Source: Mactromeris polynyma (taxonomy: Eukaryota; Mollusca; Bivalvia; Venerida; Mactridae). Taken from it: a DNA stretch of 64,000 bases. A program made the position numbers and the translations under genes. Below the pieces are notes generated by a model. That model did no database searches, had not been told where the DNA came from, and saw nothing but the letters and a program-made list of their open reading frames with translations. Shown here one piece after another: positions 53,990 to 64,000 of the stretch. Each line of letters opens with the position of its first letter. Position 1 is the first letter of the stretch. Location of the stretch: assembly GCA_032209605.1 (NCBI GenBank), contig JASFXZ010000014.1, positions 2,376,912 through 2,440,911 on the forward strand, read 5' to 3'.

Positions 53990-56900
53990 ACAATCTATGT
54001 TGCATAGTAGAAACAATTATGTAAGTACTAAACGTAAAAGTAAATATAAGTATGATATGAAACAGCGGACGTATATAAACAAATTAAGTTCATCCTGTCC
54101 TAGAAAATTCTGGAAATACATAAACAAATTTAAGACCAAACAAAACAACAGCAATGATGTAAGTGAAGAGGATTTTGTCAATCATTTCAGTAACATGTTT
54201 AAATTAGACAGTGGAAATTTATTCTCAGACGATATATCGGCTGATGATGCAGCAAATATAATTGATATTGAATGCCTTGATAAACCTTTCTCGGAAGATG
54301 AAATTTTAACAACCCTGTCATCATTGTCTCGTAACAAAAGCAGTGGTTGTGATAATATAAATCCTGATTTTTTTATAGACGCAAAGGATTTCATAACTCC
54401 GTATCTTGTTCAAATTTTTAACAAAATATTTATGTCTGGCATCTACCCTGAATCTTGGTCAAAAGCCATCATTGTCCCTGTTTTTAAAAAAGGAGATAAA
54501 ACTAATCCGGGTAATTATCGCGGTATTTCTCTCATTACTTCCATGGCAAAAATATTTTTCATATGTTTACGGAACAGATTAAATTCCTGGTGTGAACATG
54601 AAAACAAATTCAATGAATCGCATTTTGGTTTCCGTGATAAAAGAAGTACGGTAGATTGTGTATTCATTTTACACAGTATTATACAAAGAGTTTTATCCAA
54701 AAATAATAGACTGTATTGTGCTTTTATTGACTATAAGTCATGTTTCGATACTATACCCGTGAACGCACTACGGATTAAGTTAGTACAGGAAGGCATCAGC
54801 GGTAAATTTTTAACTATGCTTAAAGCTATATATTCTCGTATTTCCGCCTGTGTTCGAATCGCTAAAAATGGCAATCTATCAGATTACTTCGATATTGCGC
54901 TCGGTCTAAAACAAGGAGAGCCACTCTCACCGTTGTTATTCATATTATTTGTAAATGACATAAATGAATCACTAGATTTTAACAAGTTGACTGAAAATGA
55001 TCTAAATCAACTATCATTATATTTATTGATGTTCGCTGATGACATTGCCATTTTTACAACCGATAAAAACAGTTAACAATCTCAACTTGATGCTATTTAT
55101 ATGTACTCACACCGATGGGGATTAACAATAAATGTAAACAAGACCAAAATCTGTATTTTTGAGAAAAGATCGCAAAGGAATAATTTTGAATGGCGTATCA
55201 ATAATGAAATCATCGAAATAGTCGACAGTTTTGTCTATTTAGGCATTAAATTCAATAAGAACGGAAATCTTAGAATAGCTGTGAAAACTTTAAACGTACA
55301 AGCCACTAAAGCAATGAATAACTTACTCGCACTTTTTAAACGAATAAATGTTGATGTTAAAACAAAATTATCATTATTTGATAAATTAGTATGTCCAATT
55401 ATATTGTATGGTTCCCAAGTTCGGGGTATATACGATTTTGATGAAGTTGATAAATTGCAGATAAACTTCTCTAAAATAATACTGGGTGTCAGTAAACGTA
55501 CAGTTAATAATGCAGTGTTAGGAGAACTTGGTAGACTCCCTCTTTCCTTAATTGCATGTCTTAGATCCTTAAAATATTGGACCCAAGTATGTAACTGCAA
55601 CATTCCAGCCGTTCAAGATGCTTTTTATAGTCAATGTTTGGATAATATACCATTAAATAATAAATCATGGGCTTATACATGTAAGTTAAAATCTACATTA
55701 GACAATTTAGGACTTTCCGATTATTGGGTTGCAAATAATCCAAAAGTTTTGTATCCACGAATAAAACAAAGATTAATTGACCAATATATTCAAACGTGGA
55801 GAGCAAATATTAATAATTGTAGTCGACTTAACTATTATTGTCAATTTAAAGATTCACACAGTTTCGAGCCATATCTTCAAAACATCCAAAATGATCTACT
55901 TAGAAAATGCTTAACTAGAATACGCCTTATAGGCCAGTCAAAATAAAATAAATTGGGAAAAAAAATGCACAGAAATAATTTTTGTGGATTTGTGTCATAT
56001 AAGGCATCACATTAAATATACTAAAAGTATAGGACAATCACACGGTGCAAAATGTGATTTTTGGGGTAAAATGGTTGAAAATTTAAATAAGAATGGGAAT
56101 TTCTGGAATTTGCCAATAACTATGTCAAATTTTGCAATAAAACTACCAGAATTACTGTATTTAATAGATATTGCATACAGTACAAAATAACTTAAGTATA
56201 GAAACATTGAACAGTGTTAAATGTGATTTTTGGGGTAAAATTAAAAGAAATCACAAAAAATTAGCATTTCTGGGATTTGCCTATAACTAAGTCAATTTTT
56301 CCAATAAAACTACCAGAATTACTTTATTGAATATATATTTTATTACAGTACATAATACATAAAGTATAGAAACATTGTACAGTGTAAAATGTGATTTTTG
56401 GGGTAAAACCTTTAAAAAAGTAACCAAAAACATGGGAATTTTTGGAATTTGCTAATAACTTTGTCACATTTTGCAATAAAACTACCAAAATTACTATATT
56501 TAATAGATATTGTATAACAGTACATAATACCTAAAGTATAGATACATTGTAACAAGTGAAATGTGATTTTTGGGGTAAAACCTTAAAAAAAATGACAAAA
56601 AACATGGGAAATTTATGGAATTTGCCAATAACCATGTCAAATTTTGCAATAAAACTACCAGAATTTCTTTATGTAATAGATATTATATCACAGTACATAA
56701 TACTTATAGTATAGAAACATCGTACCGTGTGAAATATGATTTTTTGGGTAAAACCTTCAAAAAAATAACCAAAAACATGGGAATTTTTGGAATTTGCCAA
56801 TAACTATGTCAAATTTTGCAATAAAACTACCAGAATTACTTGATGTGATAGATATTATATTACAGTTTAAAATACCTAAAGTATAGATACATTGTATTGT

Positions 56901-59900
56901 GTGAAATGTGATTTTTGGGGTAAAACTTAAAAAAATAACCAAAAAATGGGAATTTTTGGAATTTGCCAATAACTTAGTCAAATTTTGCAATAAAACTACC
57001 AGAATTACTTGATGTGATAGATATTATATTACAGTTAAAAATACCAAAAGTATAGATACATTGTATCGCGTGAAATGTGATTTTTGGGGTAAAACTTAAA
57101 AAAATAACAAAAAATGGGAATTTTTGGAATTTGCCAATAACTAACTCAAATTTTGCAATAAAACTACCAGAAATACTGTATTTAATAGATATTATAATAC
57201 AGTTCAAACTACCTAAAGTATAGAAACACTGTATCGTGTGAAATGTGATTTTTGGGACAATGTTTTCAGAATAGTTATTTTTAACTCATGTTATATTGCA
57301 AAATCCATCATAGAAATAGTTTATAATGCGGAATGTAATATTTTTTTGAAAAATATATCAAAAAAGAAATAACTAAAAGTTGCAATTTCTGGTATATTTT
57401 GCCTATTCCTGGATTAAAAAAACAAAACAATGAAAGTCACAGAAATGACATAAGCTACGTGTTATCTCTCAATATAACATATGATAACATTATGCTATCA
57501 AATCAAACAAGAAATGTGGTTTTGAGGTAAAAGTTCTGAAAACATAAACGAAAATGCTATTTTCCGGAAGCCATATGAATTTGATCACACAATTATATGA
57601 TTATAATAGAAGCAATGTCGGTGTCTTAATGCAGCATAAGATATGCACAATGTATTAGTCAAATGCCAAATCTGGACTGATGGCAATCTCACAGCTGACT
57701 CCTTTGCATGTGAATCAGGCTGAACTACATTGAAATCCAACATTCTTGTAGCTACATGCTACTGTACGGCAGCCAGTTTGACAAGTGCACCGTACAACTA
57801 TCATTATGTGAGCACGAGCTGGCGCTCTTCCAGTTGACACTGGATATAGTTTGTTACCTACTAGTTCTCAACCCCCATTCTAGCGGGTCCAAATCATCAT
57901 GTCCTTCCCAGTCCTGTATTTTAGAGATACTCACAAACTACTGTACATAGATGCATCAGACATAGGTGGTAGTTTGTTTGGGGTCCACATAAATTGATGT
58001 TATTGCAACCTTTTCAACAAACGTAAAAAAGCATACGATGTTCAAACTTTGCCCCGACTCCCTTTCATATATGCAAACTAATGCTTGTTCCCTGGGACCC
58101 TGACCGTGTTCTGGCCTCTTTAGAAACTACTTCTGGACTCGGATGAAAGTTGTGTGAAAATATTATATTCCATCATGCAATTCTTGGATGTGACACTACA
58201 TCAAAATTGTATGGTTTGAACATTGTATGCTACATCTACGTGTGTTGAAAAGGTTGCCAAGACCTCAATTTATGTGGATTTATGTAACAAATATATATTA
58301 CATTCCCCATCATAAACTGTTTCTATAATTTATATTATTGATTTTGCAATATAACATTTGGTGAAAATTACTGTTTTGAAACTTTTACAGTGAAAATGAA
58401 CGGGAAATTATCCGATTCCAAAATTTCCCATTTTTTTTTAGTTTTACCCCAAAAATCCCATTTCACACGATACAATGTTTCTGTACTTAAGTATTTTGTA
58501 CCGCAATATAATTTATATTAAATACAGTAATTCTGGTAGTTTTGTTGCAAAATTTGACATAGTAATAGACAAATTCCAAAAATTCCCATTGTTTTATATT
58601 TTTTTAAAGTTTTACTCCAAAAATCACATTTCACACGGTACTATGTTTCTATACCCTAGATATTTTGTACTGTAATATAATATATATTAAATACAGTAAT
58701 TTTGGTAGTATTATTGCACAAATTGACATAGTTTTGGGCAAATTCCAAAAAATCCCATTTTTATTTAAATTTTCAACCATTTTACCCCAAAAATAACATT
58801 TTGCACAGTGTTATAGTTTTATACTGATAGTATATTAAATGTGGTGCTTTATATGACACAAATCCATCAAAAGTTTGTCTGTGCATATTTTTCCACTGGT
58901 CTAATATATGTTTGGCAAATTCCAGAAATTCTCACTTTCATTTATATTTTTACTATTTTACCCAAAAAATCACCTTTTTCACTGTATGATATTCTGAACC
59001 TGAGGTATGTTGTAGAGCAGTTTAATATCTATTAAATACAGTTATTGAGGTAAATTTATAGCTAAATTTCGTCGAGCTATTGACAAACTCCAGAAATTCC
59101 CACTTTAATTTGTTGTTTTTTTCACCATTTTACCCCAAAAATCACTGTTCACAACATATGATGTGTCATTACTAAATGTATGTTATGGTGCAACATAATG
59201 TCTATTAAAAACAGTTATTCTGGAATTTTTATAGCTAAATCTGATTTTGATATAGTCAAATTCCAGAAATTCATACTTTTTTTACCTTTTAGTACATTTT
59301 ACCCCAAAAAAAGCATTTTGCACCGTAGGATTTTCCTATACTTTTTTTTCCTTACACGGCAGATATTAAACAATACATTTATGCCAAAATCATTTCTGTG
59401 CATTTTCTTTCCTTTATTTGCCTTTTTTTCAGTAGATTGACTGGACTATTAGTTCACATATGCTAGCTATTGAAACAGGACGATTTAGTAATATACAAAG
59501 AGAGGACAGACTATTTTTATATTGCAATAATAAACAAGTTGAAACAGAATTTCATTTTTTAATGATCTGTCCTAAGTACCAAAATATACGATCCATTTTT
59601 CTAAAACATTGTGGAAACTTTCCAACGGTAAACAAATTTGTTAATTTATTGAATTCTAAATCTAAAAAAGTTCAATTGACTTTAGCAAAATTTATAAAAA
59701 ACGCATTTAACATTAGAAAGAACGGAGAAATTTGATGTACTGTATGTATGAATTATTTTTACCTATTCTATCTGTCTGCACAATGATATTTTGATGTAAT
59801 TAAAATTGTATATGTATGTATGTACGATGAAAGTTGTTAAATTGTTAATGTAATATTATTGAATTGCACTAATAATTGTGTATATATGTATGTACTCTCT

Positions 59901-60016
59901 TTGAGAATATTGAAGCCATGTTTTGCATGTGCTGTTGTATATATTGTATTGTTTAGGCCAATGACAATGCTTATTGTCGATATGCCAATGAACTTGAGTT
60001 GAGTTGAGTTGAGTTA
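53990..60016 (+). pseudogene. Second LINE, split by an inserted element
   Basis: A reverse transcriptase frame runs from about 53990 to 55929: VPVFKKGDKTNPGNYRGISL, the HFGFRDKRST motif, LKQGEPLSPLLF and the catalytic FADDIAIF box near 55034-55057. A TAA interrupts it at about 55075. The thumb follows (DSFVYLGIKF, LYGSQVRG). The frame is cut at 55929 and resumes after 59448 with SSHMLAIETGRF and a C-terminal C-x2-C-H-C-type motif (LYCNN, FHFLMICPKYQ), ending at 59735. The 3' end has repeated TTGAG at about 59996-60016. The endonuclease part is absent. Clade is not resolved; the C-terminal motif fits CR1/L2/Jockey-like elements. Confidence 0.9.
55930..59448. mobile_element. 3.5-kb fold-back element inside the LINE
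   Basis: The terminal inverted repeats are TAGGCCAGTCAA on the left and TAGTCCAGTCAA (reverse strand) on the right. The element is flanked by TTA direct repeats (55927-55929 and 59449-59451). The left arm, about 56030-57260, has eight units of about 170 bp containing GTGATTTTTGGGGTAAAA and TTTGCAATAAAACTACCAGA. The right arm, about 58435-59330, has six units in the opposite orientation. Nearer the centre, 57984-58034 and 58227-58278 also pair (CCACATAAATTGA, GCAACCTTTTCAACA). No transposase is recognised; a 64-codon frame at 57756-57950 has no known features. A 3-bp TTA duplication suggests PIF/Harbinger-type mobilisation. Confidence 0.8.
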
Positions 60017-62683
60017 ATAAACTTTCAATAATGGTGGATACATTACACAGATGAAAATCAAACAAATATTTTAATGTTAATATAAATCATTATACAAATC
60101 TGCGGTACGTTGGCAATGTGGAAAGTATATATGAAAATGTTTTACTCGGTATAACTATTAGCGTGCACCACAGTGTATGCCCTATCTTGCGTATTTAATT
60201 TTGTAATTTTAATTGGAAATGGAAATACAAAAAATGGGCGTATTTGTAATTATTTTATGCAAATTTATTTATGCACGATAATGGCGAGACGTCTGTACTG
60301 TTCCCGTATTTTGACTGAAAACACGCTAGACAATTCCAATTTTGTTTATTGCCAAAACAAGTGTATATAGTATTACATATACAGTATATTTAACATGTCA
60401 ACGCATTATCAGAAGAATCTGTCCTTGTGGACTAACACGTAACAAATGCGAACGTGCCGATTGATTGGTTAAATGTATGAACAAACAACAACATTCGAAT
60501 ATCCGGGTCCATTGAGCTTTTTATTTTCTAGCGAAAGCGCGAGACGTATACTTCATTCATATCAAGAAATAACATCGTGACAGCTCAAGTCTCTTATCGT
60601 AAATCAGAAAATGGTGTCTACCAAAAGCCATTACTTTTATCAATCACTCTACTTGACTCTTCAATGCATTTACCTTTTCAAGGAATCGCAATTTCTCAAT
60701 GAGAAGACCAGTTTTCAATGGTCCAAAGCGTGATCTTATTATTTACTGTATGTTATTTTATGGATGCAATCGTATTCATCTTTCTCTTTCTGTATCTTAT
60801 CTCAGAATAGAATTGATTTGAATAACAATTTATATGATTCTCTTAAACGTGTAAATGTAGGAGTGGTTTATAGACATAATACTAAAATTGTATATACTTA
60901 TTCTATTCTTTTACAATTTGAAGTCATATTAAGGGCACATACAACTTACAAGTTATGATATTCTCTAACTTTAAGAGTGTTCATGATGAATCATACGCAG
61001 CTTTCCGTGCCTTTCAGCTGGCTTATCGCAGTGGACTGTCTCCCTCGAAAATGACCCGAAAATCGATATCGAGTTCCCAGCTCTACCAGTTTTGATCAAT
61101 AGATTATTATATAGAGGAAAAAGTTTTTCATACGTAAATTTAAACACTTCATCTTAATTCTGGATTATTATAGCGGTTATGACAATATTCTTCAATTTAT
61201 TCTCTTCCATTAAGTGTAAAAATATTTATTCTAACTAAACATCTTCTTGCTTCCAATTTGATTTTAAAAGTATCATCTACTGTTACATTGTACATAGAGT
61301 AAAAATCTGTAAAAGTGTTCATTTTCAAAAGTTTAGGGGCTAATAAATCATAATTTCCAAGAATTGCAAATATTTTAGCAGTTATGTCTGTTTTCTTGAT
61401 TGAATGATGTTGTATTTGCATTAATTATCGTCGCAACCGGTTTCCCACATGGGCGACGCCTCCGGAAGAATGTTAGTCATATTAGATTTTTGGAGGATAG
61501 TGCATGATACAGAAGATGCCCCAGTTCCAGAAGCACCCCTGGTTCTTTTACGAGCTCGGTGTAAAGCATCATACACGGGACATCGTTTTTTAAAGTCTCC
61601 TTCGAAAGACTGTTAGTACGGTCAGTGATGGAGAAATACGTCTAAGGTAGGCCCTAAGTTGTTCTTCTATTTCGTCCAATTTATTATCTAATTTAGTCAA
61701 TGAATACTGGGTCACAGATGAGTGGTTGTTTACATGGTGATGTTTATTCTGACTTGGTATTTTTGTAAACTATAAATGCATCATGATCATTGTATTAGGT
61801 ACTATGTACTGGTTTAAATGTCGTGTCACTAGATATTGCAGTGTACGGTTTATCGCGCGCAGCGTGTCGTCTGATTAAAGTGATAATTCGGAAAGAAAGC
61901 CTGGGTACTTTAATAAGAGTACAAAAAAATGTATACATATCAAAATATGGCCAGTATGAGCGCAGGATAATTGAAGTCACGCAATTTTGGCAAATAGTTC
62001 TACTGTTTCTTGAAAGAAAACGACGCGTTGATCAGAGAAAACAATAAAGTACACTTTTTCTCGAATGTTTGGAGAAAGTGTAGTATAACAGGGCTGAACA
62101 AGTTTTGTAAACACGCTTCATCGTTTTTTTTCTTCGAAAATATTGCATTAAATGCTGTGAATACCGGACTATTAAAACAAGTTAACAAACGAAACCAAAA
62201 GTCTCATTCTGTTCATTTCTTACTTCACATGCAGGTGAGTTAATATCTCAAATAACAACCTACATTTTCAGCCAATGAAATGACAGAACGGCTCCCGTTA
62301 AGTACTACGCTTATTCATTAAAAATTTCGACTTTTCGCGGGCTTTTTTAGCTCCGCCTACTGCGGATCTGTGTGAGCGTTACCATATTTGGAATTATACG
62401 CTCGCTCCGCCCTTCTTAATAAATAAGATTTTACTTACTATAACATAAAATAACTTGATAACGCATGTAGCAAATGCTCGAAATGAACTAAATACGACAT
62501 TTAAAATGTTAAAAACGTATTTTCAAAACTGTGACATGAAACTAGAAAAGTGTTAAAAATATAGTAAAAACTATTCACGTTACTGTAAATTGCGACCTTT
62601 TGTTTTCTAATAACTATCTGACAGTATCTTCTATTTACGTCAAAGAAATTTAATCGCAATTTATAGCTTATACTTATCACATA
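60017..62683. other. Intergenic or 5' region, no confirmed gene
   Basis: Short open frames occur here without recognised domains. A decayed MITE end is near 60690-60750. On the minus strand around 61440-61700, neighbouring frames read LDNKLDEIEEQLRAYLRR and, with a shift, KEPGVLLELGHLLYHALSS, which may be a remnant of an unknown mobile-element protein. A donor-like CATGCAG|gtgagt at 62234 closes a 75-codon frame and could mark a 5' exon. Confidence 0.35.
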
Positions 62684-62747
62684 ATGGATTACCTACAGAT
62701 AATGTACGTACTACTAGGAGTTTGTAGCTGCTTCTGCTGGGCCAAAG
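62684..62747 (+). CDS. Candidate first exon encoding a signal peptide
   Basis: An ATG at 62684 gives MDYLQIMYVLLGVCSCFCWAK plus one base, then the donor AAAG|gtaaac. The peptide has a hydrophobic core and a small-residue end, as in secretory signal peptides. A phase-1 intron straight after the signal peptide is common in animal secreted and membrane proteins. The next exon is not visible before the window ends, so the product is unknown. A chance frame is possible. Confidence 0.45.
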
Positions 62748-64000
62748 GTAAACTAATTTAACTTATAATGTATCGCTGTCCGTATTATTGATGTGACAAT
62801 ATAGTCTGGCATTGGCAATTTACCTGGGTCTGCCTATTCTGTTGACCAAACACCATTGACCAGTTGACCATTGACCATTGACCAATTGACCAATATATCT
62901 ATTCTATTGACCACCGTCTAATTGACCATTATCCAATATATTCCCCCAGGAGTAGGATAAGCTAATTGTTAAGGTGTTAAAATCCCAATTATCATAGAGC
63001 ATGCACACAATTCTCACTTTAATGTTTATTTTTATCAATTAATTTTTAAGCAAATTGTATTCTATTTAATTAATCAAAACAGTTTATAAAAAATAACAGA
63101 CATAAATATTGCAGTTAACACTGTTAACATTTATTTAAGCAAAACATGATAAACAAGCATTTCTTAACTAAATTTGTTATTAATTTTTATTTAAAACAAC
63201 AATTGATACACTAAAACATACATGTCATAATCTGAAAATACAAAAGCTGGAATTTGAACATTCCAGTGTGGATATTACTTGCATGCTAAAATTCATGATA
63301 AACAAGCATTTCTTTAATAAATTTGTTATTAATTGCACGGACTTATATATAGGTCCGTGTTAATTGTTAGTTAAAACATAACAATTGATACACTAAAATT
63401 CATGTGTAATATTTAAATATAAAAAATACATATTTTTATCAATATGTGTGGTGATAAGTTTTTACATAAAAACACTATAGCATTATTCTAGTAGTTAAAA
63501 TGCTTGAAATATAAGAAACTCATGTAAAATATCAATATTTGTAATTCAAAAATTGACAAAATCAACATTACAACAATAATGTAATCAAGACCAACCTAAA
63601 AAATATAATATGTTTGCAGTAGCCCTATCCAGAACTTTTGGGGTAGGTAGGTTGGTATGGATATTTTTTTAAACTATGTATAAAGAGTAAATAAAATATC
63701 AAAATGTCTGAAGGGTCTTAACAAATAGAGTGAGACCAATTTTGATTAGTCGGTCGGGTAACTATTTATTGACATAATAAGAAAATTCAAAATATATAAA
63801 TACAAACACATGCTTATGATATTTCTAGAATACCAACATATAGAGCATAAATTATATACCATTTATTTCACTTCATAAGTGTCAATTTTTCATGAAAAAT
63901 ACATCTTTATGTAACAACACCACTCTGTCCAATCCCTTTTTTAATTTTGAAAACGTTCCTGTCTCAACCTATCTGGTTAGCATCTTATAATTGGCATTAA
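62748..64000. other. Probable intron, AT-rich
   Basis: If 62684-62747 is a first exon, this is its intron. It holds a TTGACCA-rich repeat (62840-62940) and an imperfect direct duplication (about 63145-63235 and 63290-63400, sharing ATGATAAACAAGCATTTCTT). The second copy carries a small palindromic insert around CACGGACTTATATATAGGTC. No exon is seen. Confidence 0.45.
62840..62940. repeat. TTGACCA-rich short repeat
   Basis: The words TTGACCA and ATTGACCA recur about ten times in 100 bp with uneven spacing. It is low-complexity sequence. Confidence 0.7.

Noticed and set aside
57756..57950. 64-codon frame in the centre of the fold-back element as a transposase
   Set aside because: No catalytic motif or family feature can be seen.
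62010..62234. Possible exon ending at a strong donor (CATGCAG|gtgagt)
   Set aside because: There is no matching acceptor, domain or transcript evidence. The frame is short and could be chance.

Overview
The window is nuclear DNA from an animal, most likely a bivalve mollusc. This rests on GT-AG introns, low gene density, AT-rich intergenic DNA, two partial non-LTR retrotransposons, tRNA-derived SINEs whose 3' part matches the bivalve RUDI type as I remember it, and short inverted-repeat elements common in molluscs. I cannot name the species. No bacterial operon, rRNA gene or CRISPR array is present.

Left part (1-13.6 kb): the minus strand carries most of NMD3, the adaptor that exports the 60S ribosomal subunit. 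Thirteen exons can be read with consistent splice phases. The C-terminus lies beyond the left edge. Its introns hold MITEs, a SINE, two minisatellites, a broken hAT transposase and a non-autonomous Mutator-like element with a 9-bp target duplication. From 13.6 to 18 kb there is a probable NMD3 promoter, sequence I cannot assign, and a 5'-truncated, frameshifted LINE.

Middle part (18.06-52.3 kb): four tandem copies of a large segment, with exon-to-exon spacings of 12.05 and 11.2 kb between the first three. The complete cassette is a CRE-containing putative promoter, a four-exon gene of unknown family on the plus strand ('gene X', about 550 residues, coiled-coil start and basic disordered tail), then a convergent intronless B-box/NHL-type gene on the minus strand. 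Each copy has decayed differently. Copy 1 lacks gene X exon 2 but has the only intact B-box/NHL gene. Copy 2 has a complete gene X but a dead B-box/NHL copy. Copy 3 has a complete gene X and no B-box/NHL gene. Copy 4 keeps only gene X exons 1 and 2. Between exons lie tRNA-derived repeats, a 39-bp minisatellite, a roughly 19-bp minisatellite, SINEs and MITEs. Inverted fragments in copies 1 and 4 point to fold-back rearrangement.

Right part (52.3-64 kb): an inverted block of the 39-bp minisatellite, a PIF/Harbinger-like transposase fragment, and a second LINE. That LINE is split by a 3.5-kb fold-back element with about 170-bp repeats in opposite orientation on its two arms and an exact TTA target duplication. 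The last 4 kb holds a likely signal-peptide first exon at 62,684-62,747, whose gene would continue past the right edge.

The most unusual items are the gene X/B-box-NHL cassette array, the 3.5-kb fold-back element inside the LINE, minisatellites that seem to have grown from tRNA A-box sequence, and an in-frame insertion in gene X exon 4 that copies its own upstream intron.
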